NCBI GenBank assembly: GCA_964600685.1
Contig: CAZRKU010000001.1
Coordinates: 1-64,000, forward strand
Origin: TMP-24 sp964600685
GTDB taxonomy: Bacteria > Pseudomonadota > Alphaproteobacteria > Rhodobacterales > Rhodobacteraceae
Direction: 5' to 3'
Length of the DNA: 64,000 nucleotides
Both the position numbers and the translations under genes were made by a program. This document shows positions 36,719 through 44,677 of the stretch, one piece after another. Position 1 is the stretch's first letter, and each line of letters begins with the position of its first letter. A model generated the notes under the pieces. That model was not told where the DNA came from. It saw only the letters and a program-made list of their open reading frames with translations, and made no database searches.

Positions 36719-38383
36719 ATGTCCGGCAGCGACATTCCAGCGGGGGAGACGGACAGGATGGGCTGGCTTCAGGATGAAACGGGTCTCGACCGCTGCGCCG
36801 CCAACCATGTCCCCCTGACCCCCCTGTCGTTTCTCGCCCGCGCGGCGGATGTGTTCCGCGACCGGACGGCGCTGGTCGACAGCACGACCCGCCGCACCTA
36901 CGCAGAGCTGCACGCGCGGGTCAGCCGCCTCGCCTCGGCGCTGTCGCGGGCCGGCATTGCACCGGGCGACGTGGTGGCCACCCTGCTGCCCAACGTCGCG
37001 GCGCATGTCGAGGCGCATTTCGGCATCCCCGCCGCGGGCGCGGTGCTGAACGCGATCAACACGAGGCTGGATGTCGACACCGTCGCCTATATCCTTGGTC
37101 ACGGCGGGGCGAAACTGCTGCTGGTCGACCGCGCGCTGGTGCCTCTCGCCGAAGCCGCCATCGCGCGGCTGGACGGGCCCGCGCCCCGGATCATCGAAGT
37201 GGCGGACGGGGCCGCCGGCCAGGAAGCCAGCGGCCGCCACCTGACCTGCGAGGATTTTCTGGACGGCGGCGATCCTGGCGCGCGCTGGATCATGCCCGAG
37301 GACGAATGGGAGAGCCTCGCGCTCAACTATACCTCCGGCACCACCGGGCGGCCGAAGGGCGTCGTCTACCACCATCGCGGCGCCTATCTGATGGCGATGG
37401 GCACGGTGATCAGCTGGCGGCTGGCCGGGCACCCGGTCTACCTGACCATCGTCCCGCTCTTTCATTGCAACAACTGGGGCCACACCTGGATGATGCCGGC
37501 GCTGGGCGGCACCATCGTCTGCTGCCGCGACATCACCGCCCGCGCCATCTATGCGGCGATCGCCGAGGAAGGGGTCACCCACATGGGCGGCGCCCCCATC
37601 GTCCTGAACATGCTGATCAACGCCAGGGCCGAGGAGCGCCGCGCCTTCGGCCATGTGGTCGAGGTCTTTACCGCCGGCGCGCCCCCGCCCGCCGCGACTT
37701 TGGCCGCGATCGAACCCCTGGGCTTCAACGTCACCCAGGTCTATGGCCTGACCGAGACTTTCGGCCATGTCACCGAATGCCTGTGGCGGCGCGAATGGGA
37801 CGGCGAACCGGGTGAAGCCCGCGCCGCGCTCAAGGCCCGGACCGGCGTCCTGATGCCGATGATGGAGGATATCAACGTCCACGACGCCGCCCTGTCGCCG
37901 GTCCCGCGCGACGGGGCCACGACCGGCGAGATCGCCATCCGCGGCAACTGCGTGATGAAGGGCTATTACCGCAATCCCGAGGCAACGCGCGAGGCCTTCA
38001 GGGGCGGCTGGTTCCGCTCCGGCGACATCGCCTTCCAGCATGAGGACGGCTATATCAAGATCACCGACCGCGCGAAGGACATCATCATCTCGGGCGGCGA
38101 GAATGTGTCGTCGGTGGAGGTGGAGGGCGCGCTGATGCACCATCCGGCGGTCAGCCTCTGCGCCGTGGTCGCCAAGCCCGACGACAAGTGGGGCGAAGTG
38201 CCCTGCGCCTTCGTCGAACTGAAGGAGGGCGCGGCTGCCACCGAAGCCGACCTGATCGCCTTCGCCCGCGCCCGCCTCGCGGGGTTCAAGACGCCGAAAT
38301 TCGTGGTTTTCGGCGAACTGCCCAAGACCTCCACCGGCAAGATCCAGAAATTCGCGCTCAGGGATCGGGCGAAGGCGATGTGA
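36719..38383 (+). CDS. Acyl-CoA synthetase (DmdB-like AMP-forming ligase)
   Basis: 554-aa ATP-dependent ligase of the ANL superfamily. P-loop LNYTSGTTGRPKGVVYHH; aromatic motif VYGLTETFGHVTECLW; hinge and ATP motifs SGDIAFQHEDGYIKITDRAK; acetylation-type Lys near the end in LPKTSTGKIQKFAL. The long stretch RREWDGEPGEARAALKARTG after the TETFG motif is typical of the DmdB/medium-chain ligase subgroup. Likely supplies acyl-CoA to the neighbouring beta-oxidation genes. Methylmercaptopropionate is one possible substrate but is not shown. Confidence 0.92.
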   Translation: MSGSDIPAGETDRMGWLQDETGLDRCAANHVPLTPLSFLARAADVFRDRTALVDSTTRRTYAELHARVSRLASALSRAGIAPGDVVATLLPNVAAHVEAHFGIPAAGAVLNAINTRLDVDTVAYILGHGGAKLLLVDRALVPLAEAAIARLDGPAPRIIEVADGAAGQEASGRHLTCEDFLDGGDPGARWIMPEDEWESLALNYTSGTTGRPKGVVYHHRGAYLMAMGTVISWRLAGHPVYLTIVPLFHCNNWGHTWMMPALGGTIVCCRDITARAIYAAIAEEGVTHMGGAPIVLNMLINARAEERRAFGHVVEVFTAGAPPPAATLAAIEPLGFNVTQVYGLTETFGHVTECLWRREWDGEPGEARAALKARTGVLMPMMEDINVHDAALSPVPRDGATTGEIAIRGNCVMKGYYRNPEATREAFRGGWFRSGDIAFQHEDGYIKITDRAKDIIISGGENVSSVEVEGALMHHPAVSLCAVVAKPDDKWGEVPCAFVELKEGAAATEADLIAFARARLAGFKTPKFVVFGELPKTSTGKIQKFALRDRAKAM

Positions 38384-38459
38384 CGGCACCGGCGTGATTG
38401 TTCGCCGGCGAAAGCTTCGCTAAGGTCGGGGTGAAGAAGAAACGAGCAGCAGCCCCCCA

Positions 38460-39479
38460 ATGACGGCGCTTAGCGAATACCAGCGTCTGGAATGTCCCGG
38501 CCTCTGGCGGGAAATGCCGCAGGCGCAGCGGCGGGAGGTGATCGTCACCTTCGGCGATGCCACGATCATCCTGCGCGAAAGCCCGAGCGAGCGGGCGCTG
38601 ACCCATTGGTCGCTCCCGGCGGTGATCCGCCTCAACCCCGGCCGGATGCCGGCGCTTTTCGCTCCCGGTCCCGGCGCGGCCGAGGAGCTGGAGATCGACG
38701 ATGAAACCATGATCGCCGCCATCTCCAAGGTGCATGCGATCATCGCCGCGCGGCAGCCGCATCCGGGGCGGCTCAGGGGGGTGCTGCTGCTGGCGGCGGC
38801 GGGGATCATGCTCGCGGGTGCGCTCCTCTGGCTGCCCGGCGCGCTCATCGCCCACACCGCCCGCGTCCTGCCCGCCACCACCCGGGCCGCGATCGGCCAG
38901 GCGATCCTCGGCGATCTGGAACGGCTGACCGGCGGCCCCTGCGCCGCGGCCGAGGGCGCGGCGGTCCTCCAGACGCTCTCCGACCGGCTCCTTGGCGGCA
39001 CCGGGCGCATCGTCGTCCTGCCCGACGGGCTGAAGGGAGCGCTGCATGTGCCGGGCAACGCCATCGCCATCGGCCGCACACTCGTCGAAGACCACGACAC
39101 GCCCGAGGTGAGCGCGGGTTTCGTTCTGGCCGAACGGCTGCGCGCCGCCACGCTCGACCCCCTGCCGCCCGCGCTGCGGTATGCGGGCCTCAGGGCGGTC
39201 TTTTACATCCTGACGACCGGCGAGGTGCCGCCTGACGCGTTCCGCGGCTATGGCGAGGCGCTTCTCAAGGCCGACCCCGCGCCCCTTGATCCCGGCGCGC
39301 TGATCAAGCGTTTCGCCGACGCCGGCGTCGGCAGTTCCGCCTATGCCTATGTGCTCGACCCAACGGGCGCAAGCACGCTGCCGCTGATCGAGGCCGACCC
39401 GTTCGCACAGGAACCCCCGCCGCAACCGCTGCTGACCGACACCGACTGGGTGGCGCTGCAGGGCATCTGCGCCGGGTAA
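38460..39479 (+). CDS. Membrane protein resembling a catalytically dead M48 metallopeptidase
   Basis: 339-aa protein. An N-terminal soluble domain includes LTHWSLPAVIRLNPGR. One hydrophobic helix lies around residues 105-127, followed by a large C-terminal domain. The segment GALHVPGNAIAIGRTLVED (about 193-211), then VSAGFVLAERLRA, lines up by eye with M48 peptidases: ALPGG-h-h-h-x-R-G-L...VLAHEhxHV. The zinc motif HExxH would fall at ERLRA, so both His residues are lost. This makes it a candidate pseudo-peptidase, inferred from pattern. It stands alone between the acyl-CoA ligase and convergent SPOR gene. Confidence 0.6.
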   Translation: MTALSEYQRLECPGLWREMPQAQRREVIVTFGDATIILRESPSERALTHWSLPAVIRLNPGRMPALFAPGPGAAEELEIDDETMIAAISKVHAIIAARQPHPGRLRGVLLLAAAGIMLAGALLWLPGALIAHTARVLPATTRAAIGQAILGDLERLTGGPCAAAEGAAVLQTLSDRLLGGTGRIVVLPDGLKGALHVPGNAIAIGRTLVEDHDTPEVSAGFVLAERLRAATLDPLPPALRYAGLRAVFYILTTGEVPPDAFRGYGEALLKADPAPLDPGALIKRFADAGVGSSAYAYVLDPTGASTLPLIEADPFAQEPPPQPLLTDTDWVALQGICAG

Positions 39480-39517
39480 GGGCTTTCCGTCGCTTCGCCT
39501 TTTCGACCGGATCGACC

Positions 39518-40054
39518 TCAGGGCCGCCCGAGCAGCTCCGCAAACCCCGATCCGCGCAACAGCTTCGCGGCCTCCGCGAACGCGGCCTTCTCCTCGAACG
39601 GCCCCGCCAGAACCGCGCTCAGCCGCCCGCCTTTCACCGCAAGTGTCGCGCGCGGCAGGCCGAGGGTCGCCAGCCGCGCCAGCGCCCGGTCGGCATTGGC
39701 CGGATCGGCGAAGGCCCCGACCTGAATCCAGCGGCCGGACAGAAGCGCAGTTGTGGGTGCTGGCTTCGCGGCCTGCACGGCAGGTTCGCCCCTCGGTTCG
39801 GCCATCGGCTCCGCCGCAACCGCCGCCGCCGGCAAGGTCGGCTCAAGCCCGCAGACCGGCGCGCCATCGGCCGCGATCCGCGCCACCCACAGGACCGTGC
39901 CGCTCAGCACCGCGCGCTGATAGGCGCAGCCCCTGCTGTCCACGTAACTCCGGCCCGGATAGAACGCGCCCGGCAGTTCCGCCGGATCGCCCCCCGCCCA
40001 GGCTGGTCCCGCCACCAGCGCCAGCATCGCCAGACTGCGGATCGCCGACCTCAT
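39518..40054 (-). CDS. SPOR domain exported protein
   Basis: 178-aa protein from MRSAIRSLAMLALVAGPAWA, a good Sec signal peptide. The ATG at 40054 is preferred over one 33 bases upstream. The middle is Ala/Pro-rich. The C-terminal 70 residues fit a SPOR repeat: GRWIQVGAFADPANADRALA, then LPRATLAVKGGRLSAVLAGP. SPOR domains bind denuded septal peptidoglycan. It also has two cysteines in the mature N-terminal region (CAYQRAV, CGLEP). It lies 29 bases downstream of upp and is probably on the same transcript. Confidence 0.82.
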   Translation of the reverse strand: MRSAIRSLAMLALVAGPAWAGGDPAELPGAFYPGRSYVDSRGCAYQRAVLSGTVLWVARIAADGAPVCGLEPTLPAAAVAAEPMAEPRGEPAVQAAKPAPTTALLSGRWIQVGAFADPANADRALARLATLGLPRATLAVKGGRLSAVLAGPFEEKAAFAEAAKLLRGSGFAELLGRP

Positions 40055-40083
40055 GTCCCGTCCCCTTCTTCCGCGAATCTTCG

Positions 40084-40713
40084 TCACTTGGTGCCGAACA
40101 TCCGGTCGCCCGCATCGCCCAGCCCCGGCACGATATAGCCATGGTCGTTCAGATGACTGTCAAGCGCCGCGGTCACGATCGGCACATCGGGATGCGCCGC
40201 CTTCATCCGCGCCACACCTTCGGGGGCGGCCAGAAGGCACATGAAGCGGATGTTCGTCGCCCCGGACTTCTTCAGCAGGTCAATGGCCGCGACCGAGGAA
40301 TTGCCGGTCGCCAGCATCGGGTCCAGCGCGATGGTCAGACGGTCGCGCAGGTCCGGCACCTTGTAATAATACTGCACCGGCTGCAGCGTCTGCGGGTCGC
40401 GGTACAGCCCGACGAACCCCACCCGCGCCGCCGGGATCAGCTCCAGCACCCCGTCCAGCAGCCCGTTCCCGGCCCGCAGGATCGACACGAGCGCCAGTTT
40501 CTTGCCGTCGATCGTCGGCGCATCCATCGCGCAAAGCGGCGTCTCGATGCGCTTCGTCGTCATCTCCATCTCGCGGGTGATCTCATAGGCCAGAAGCTGG
40601 CTGATCTCGCGCAGCAGGCGGCGGAAGGAATTGGTCGAGGTTTCCTTCTCGCGCATGATCGACAGCTTGTGCTGGACAAGCGGATGCGAAACGACGGTCA
40701 GATGCTGGCTCAT
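40084..40713 (-). CDS. upp: Uracil phosphoribosyltransferase
   Basis: Salvages uracil to UMP using PRPP; 209 aa. Start MSQHLTVVSHPLVQHKL; an earlier in-frame ATG is not supported. The PRPP-binding loop is ALDPMLATGNSSVAAI and the uracil-binding C-terminus is IVPGLGDAGDRMFGTK. Belongs with the cdd, deoA and deoB genes on the same strand. A 413-base stretch separates it from the truncated add gene. Confidence 0.96.
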   Translation of the reverse strand: MSQHLTVVSHPLVQHKLSIMREKETSTNSFRRLLREISQLLAYEITREMEMTTKRIETPLCAMDAPTIDGKKLALVSILRAGNGLLDGVLELIPAARVGFVGLYRDPQTLQPVQYYYKVPDLRDRLTIALDPMLATGNSSVAAIDLLKKSGATNIRFMCLLAAPEGVARMKAAHPDVPIVTAALDSHLNDHGYIVPGLGDAGDRMFGTK

Positions 40714-40913
40714 GTCTTTCCCCGGGGCAACGGCTTTCCCCGAGGCCTGAACCATCCTCCGCGCGCCGTCAAGCCTTGGCCCGCCCATCGGCCGGACGGA
40801 TTGCCCTGCCCGACCGGGAGGCCACGCGGGCACGGTTCCCGGCGATGCCGACGAGGCGCAACTCCCGCCGACGCCGACGCGGCGCAAGGACGCCCGCCGC
40901 CATCCGGCGCATT

Positions 40914-41072
40914 TCAGCGGTCGGCTCGCCCTCCGAAGCCCGAAGACGGCGGCGGCGCGGTCATGAATGACGCCAGCCCGCGCTGCTGCGGCGCCTCAGG
41001 TGCAAGCGCGGCCAGTGTCGGCACGATGACGGCGATCAGAAATGGCAGGGCGGGAAAAATGATCCTGAACAT
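40914..41072 (-). CDS. Short hydrophobic protein, unknown
   Basis: A 52-codon frame beginning MFRIIFPALPFLIAVIVPTL, a single predicted membrane or signal segment. It is followed by a small polar tail with PPPSSGFGG. There is no clear ribosome site (TTGGACACATC before the ATG). It begins 55 bases after the end of the truncated add gene and could be a real small membrane protein or a chance frame in the deletion scar. No homologue is recognised. Confidence 0.4.
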   Translation of the reverse strand: MFRIIFPALPFLIAVIVPTLAALAPEAPQQRGLASFMTAPPPSSGFGGRADR

Positions 41073-41126
41073 GATGTGTCCAATGCACCGAATGCATGGG
41101 CCATCCTACGCCGGGGCCGCCGCCGC

Positions 41127-41501
41127 TCAAGTCAGCGATTCCCGACCTTCGCGAGCCGTTTCGCGGATCGCCTGCAGATAGTCCCGCCAGGCCCCCACAT
41201 CCCGCCCGCCGCAGAAGTCGGGGCTGAGGAACGTCTCGGAATAGATCACGCCCGAGGCCGCGCTTGCCTCCAGGACAGCGAGCGTCAGGCGGTGGTATTC
41301 CTCGGGGCTTTTCAAGGTCTCGGTCGCCGCCTCATAGACCTTGAGGAAATGCCAGAAGTCGCGATAGGCATAGTGCCCGCGCTCGTCAAAAAGACCCGAC
41401 AGGTCCATCGACTTTTCGCGCGCCAGCCCGCGGATGAAGCCGGGCGGTGCCGCGCCTTCCAGATGCAGATGCAGCTCGACCTTGGGCTGGTTTGCGGTCA
41501 C
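41127..41501 (-). pseudogene. add: Adenosine deaminase, truncated to the N-terminal third
   Basis: The GTG start at 41501 follows GGGAAGGAC. The first 115 residues are typical adenosine deaminase: the metal motif VELHLHLEGAAPPGFIRGLA, then DFWHFLKVYEAATETL and GVIYSETFLSPDFCGG. The frame then ends at a stop after REGRESLT, at 124 aa, against about 330 in intact enzymes. The catalytic Glu (HAGE) and the C-terminal metal-binding His and Asp residues are absent. No remnant of them is seen between here and upp. A deletion of the 3' two-thirds is the simplest explanation. It follows deoB in the cdd-deoA-deoB unit, where a full add is expected. Confidence 0.85.
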
Positions 41502-41604
41502 GGTGCGTCCTTCCCTGTCGCCACCCCTGTCGGGACGGATGCCATACGTTTGCCATACGTTTGCGGCACGGGTGCGGCCCGCCGCTTGCGGCCTTGCGGC
41601 AGGC

Positions 41605-42813
41605 TCACAGGAAGCTCCGCCCCGGCCCGTCGAAGGGCACGCCGAGATGCGCCGCGACACTCGCCCCCACATCGGCGTAGGCCACCAGGCCGATGGCTTT
41701 CGCCCCCACGCCCCAACCCAGAACCGGCACCCGTTCGCGGGTATGATCGGTGCCGATCCAGGTCGGATCATTGCCGTGATCCGCGGTGAAGATCGCCAGA
41801 TCGCCGGGCCTGAGGATGGCGAGGAAATGGCCGACCTGCCCGTCGAACCACTCCAGCGCCCGGGCATAACCGGACACGTCGCGCGGATGGCCGAAAAGCG
41901 TGTCGAACTCGACGAAGTTCGCAAATGTCAGTGAACCTTGCCCGGATTCTGCGCCCCAACCCATCAGATGTTCGAAAAGTGCAGTATCGGCACCCTTCTT
42001 CACATCATCTATCCCCTGCATGGAATAGATGTCGCCGATCTTGCCAATCGCATGAACCTTGCGCCCCGCGCCCCGCACCCGGTCCAGAAGTGTGGGCGCG
42101 GGCGGGGCGATGGCATAATCATGCCGGTTGGTGGTGCGCCTGAAATTGCCGGGCCGGCCGATGAAAGGCCGGGCGATCACCCGCCCCACCCTCATCGCGT
42201 GCAGGCGGGGCGCGATATCCTGGCACAGTTTCAACAGCCGTTCGAGGCCGAAGGTTTCCTCATGGCAGGCGATCTGAAACACGCTGTCGGCCGAGGTATA
42301 GCAGATCGGCCAGCCGGTCCGCATATGTTCGGCGCAATGTTCCTCGATGATCGGCACCCCCGACGCATGACAGTTCCCCAGCGTCCCGCCTGCCCCGCAG
42401 CGCCGCGCGACCTCGTCCGTCAGATCCTGGGGGAACGCGGGGCAAGTATCTGGAAAGTAATGCCAGTCCCAGGGCACAGGCACCCCGGTCAGCTCCCAGT
42501 GGCCCGAAGGCGTGTCCTTGCCTTTTGACACTTCCGTGGCCGCGCCCCACAGGCCCTGCGGCGCCGCACCCAGGCCCGGCATTGCCGCGCCCGAGGCCAG
42601 ATGCACCGCCGCCGACAGGCCCAGCCGGTCAAGGTTCGGCAACGTCAGCGGGCCGGTGCGGCCCACCTCCGCCCGACCCGCCGTACAGGCCTCGGCGATA
42701 TGGGCCAGCGTATTGGCGCCGGTATCGGGATGTGTGCCGTTGAAGAACGATCCCGCGTCCGGCGCGCCGCCCGCCCCGACGGAATCCATCACGATCAGGA
42801 AGGCCCGCGCCAT
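41605..42813 (-). CDS. deoB: Phosphopentomutase
   Basis: Converts (deoxy)ribose-1-phosphate to the 5-phosphate, 402 aa. Alkaline-phosphatase superfamily motifs: the metal-binding start LIVMDSVGAGGAPDA, the catalytic Thr in GKDTPSGHWELTGV, and late metal ligands in IFTADHGNDPTWIGTDHTRE. The start overlaps the deoA stop by one base. Works with DeoA and the nucleoside phosphorylase route to feed pentose phosphate into central metabolism. A short spacer with a tandem 11-base repeat (GCCATACGTTT twice) separates it from add. Confidence 0.96.
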   Translation of the reverse strand: MARAFLIVMDSVGAGGAPDAGSFFNGTHPDTGANTLAHIAEACTAGRAEVGRTGPLTLPNLDRLGLSAAVHLASGAAMPGLGAAPQGLWGAATEVSKGKDTPSGHWELTGVPVPWDWHYFPDTCPAFPQDLTDEVARRCGAGGTLGNCHASGVPIIEEHCAEHMRTGWPICYTSADSVFQIACHEETFGLERLLKLCQDIAPRLHAMRVGRVIARPFIGRPGNFRRTTNRHDYAIAPPAPTLLDRVRGAGRKVHAIGKIGDIYSMQGIDDVKKGADTALFEHLMGWGAESGQGSLTFANFVEFDTLFGHPRDVSGYARALEWFDGQVGHFLAILRPGDLAIFTADHGNDPTWIGTDHTRERVPVLGWGVGAKAIGLVAYADVGASVAAHLGVPFDGPGRSFL

Positions 42814-44120
42814 CAGGCCACCCTTTCGACAATCAGTTCAGGCTCTTCCGGCGGCTCCTCGGACAGGCTGTAGGCCGCCAGGACCGCTGCGGCCGCGGTC
42901 TCTGCATCCGACTGGCTTGCGGCATGGACCAGCGCGAAAGCCTCGCCGCTGGTGATCGGTTCACCCAAGGGCGCAAGGTCGGAAAGACCCACGGCAGGGT
43001 TGATCTTGTCGCCGCCCTTCAGCCGCCCGCCCCCCAGATGAACGACCGCATTGCCCAAGGCCTGACCGTCAATCGCGGCAATGAAACCTGCGTGGTCGGC
43101 CTTGACCTCCAGCACCACCGGCGCGGCGGGCAGGCGGTCCGGGAAACGGTCGACGAAATCATGCGGGCCGCCCAGCGCCGTAACCATCCGCCCGAACGTC
43201 TCGGCGGCACGGCCTGAGGTCAGGGCTTCGGCCATCTGATCCTCCCCCTCCAGCACATCGCCCGCCAGACCGGCCAGCACCAGCGCCTCGCCGCCAAGCG
43301 CTATGGTCAGATCCCACAGGTTCTGGCTGACGGCCTGCCCGGTCAGCGTCTCCATCACCTCGACCAGTTCGAGCGCGTTGCCGGCGGCGGCGGCCAGCGG
43401 CTGCGACATGTCGGTGATGAGCGCGGCGGTCTTGCAGCCCGCGCCGTTCGCCGTGTCGACGAGCGACCGGGCCAGCGCCCGCGCCTGCGGCAGCGACTTC
43501 ATGAAGGCGCCCGAGCCGACCTTCACATCCAGCACCAGCGCCTCAAGCCCTGCGGCGAGTTTCTTCGACAGGATCGAGGCGGTGATCAGGTCGACCGACT
43601 CGACCGTGCCCGTCACGTCGCGCACCGCATACAGACGACGGTCGGCAGGGGCGATGTCGGCGCTGGCACCCACGATGGCGCAGCCCACGTCGCGGGTGAT
43701 GCGGCGCAGCGCTTCGACCGGCTGGTCGACCCGGTAGCCGGGGATCGCCTCGAGCTTGTCGAGCGTGCCGCCAGTATGACCAAGCCCCCGCCCCGAGATC
43801 ATCGGCACATAGGCCCCGCAGGCGGCCAACGCCGGGGCGAGAAGCAGTGACGTGCTGTCCCCGATCCCGCCGGTCGAATGTTTGTCGATGACCGGACCCG
43901 GCATGTCCCAGTCCAGCACCTGCCCGCTGTCGCGCATCGCCAGCGTCAGGCCGACCCGGTCGGTGGGCGAAAGGCCGTTCAGCAGGACCGCCATGGCAAA
44001 GGCTCCGGCCTGCGCGTCGGTCACGCCGCCGTCGGCAAGGCCGTTCGCGAACCACCGTGCGGCCTCGGCCGGCAGGCCGCGCCCGTCCCTGACCCCCGCG
44101 ATGACCGACCGCGCGTCCAT
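42813..44120 (-). CDS. deoA: Thymidine phosphorylase
   Basis: Phosphorolysis of thymidine and deoxyuridine, 435 aa. The nucleoside-phosphorylase signature VIDKHSTGGIGDSTSLLLAP is near residue 80. The glycine-rich segment SGRGLGHTGGTLDKLEAIPG follows, then ALVLDVKVGSGAFMKSLPQA. Both ends overlap the neighbours by one base (cdd stop and deoB start), showing tight coupling. Intact length. Confidence 0.96.
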   Translation of the reverse strand: MDARSVIAGVRDGRGLPAEAARWFANGLADGGVTDAQAGAFAMAVLLNGLSPTDRVGLTLAMRDSGQVLDWDMPGPVIDKHSTGGIGDSTSLLLAPALAACGAYVPMISGRGLGHTGGTLDKLEAIPGYRVDQPVEALRRITRDVGCAIVGASADIAPADRRLYAVRDVTGTVESVDLITASILSKKLAAGLEALVLDVKVGSGAFMKSLPQARALARSLVDTANGAGCKTAALITDMSQPLAAAAGNALELVEVMETLTGQAVSQNLWDLTIALGGEALVLAGLAGDVLEGEDQMAEALTSGRAAETFGRMVTALGGPHDFVDRFPDRLPAAPVVLEVKADHAGFIAAIDGQALGNAVVHLGGGRLKGGDKINPAVGLSDLAPLGEPITSGEAFALVHAASQSDAETAAAAVLAAYSLSEEPPEEPELIVERVA

Positions 44121-44521
44121 CAGGCGCGACCCATGTGGGCGGCGCTGAAACTGCCGGGCAAAAGCGCGCCGATGGTGGTCGCTTGCGTCAACCCGTCGGT
44201 GGTGGCGAGTGTCACCGGCACCTCTGGGCCGCCGAACTCCGCAAGCTTCTGGCGGCAGCCGCCGCAGGGTGGCACCGGGGCGGGGCTGTCGGCGATGACC
44301 GCGACCGCAGAAAGAAGGGTTTCACCGGCGGCGACCATGGCGGCGATGGCGCCCGCCTCGGCGCAGGTGCCCTGAGGATAGGCGACATTCTCGACATTGC
44401 AGCCGACGTAAACCCGGCCCGACGCGGCCCGCACCGCCGCACCGACCTTGAAGCGGGAATAGGGCGCGTGGGCATTTTCGCGCACCGCGCGGGCCGCGGC
44501 GATCAGTTCTGCTTCCGGCAT
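44120..44521 (-). CDS. cdd: Cytidine deaminase
   Basis: Deaminates cytidine and deoxycytidine; 133 aa, the small homotetrameric type. Zinc ligands Cys53, Cys86 and Cys89, with catalytic Glu55 (GTCAEAGAIA and PPCGGCRQKLAEFG). The N-terminal FKVGAAVRAASGRVYVGCNV is typical. It is first in the salvage operon. The 156-base upstream region contains repeat unit 5 and the 3' end of the VOC-cupin gene. Confidence 0.95.
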   Translation of the reverse strand: MPEAELIAAARAVRENAHAPYSRFKVGAAVRAASGRVYVGCNVENVAYPQGTCAEAGAIAAMVAAGETLLSAVAVIADSPAPVPPCGGCRQKLAEFGGPEVPVTLATTDGLTQATTIGALLPGSFSAAHMGRA

Positions 44522-44640
44522 GGCATGTCCTTTGACCGTTCGGACAAGTATTGCGCTGATCAGAAGGGCCTACAACAGGAAAGCCGGGGCTTTGCTCGTC
44601 GCTGTCTGTGGATTGTCGGACGGCGGCGGCCCCAAGGGAC

Positions 44641-44672
44641 GCCCCGCGCAGGGGTATCTGGACCAGAATGAT
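44641..44672 (+). repeat. Intergenic repeat unit 5 (partial) upstream of cdd
   Basis: CGCAGGGGTATCTGGACCAGAATGAT keeps the core of the family but lacks the leading G5/C5 hairpin. It may be a truncated copy. It lies between the VOC-cupin gene, which ends at 44678, and cdd. Confidence 0.5.
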
Positions 44673-44677
44673 AAGGA

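Noticed and set aside
27635..38383. A complete DMSP demethylation (dmdABCD) locus
   Set aside because: DmdB-like and DmdC-like proteins are present, but no dmdA or dmdD is seen, and the context is general beta-oxidation.
41540..41561. Tandem direct repeat GCCATACGTTT x2 between deoB and add
   Set aside because: Two copies only, in a short spacer beside a decayed gene; too little to call an element, though it could be slippage.
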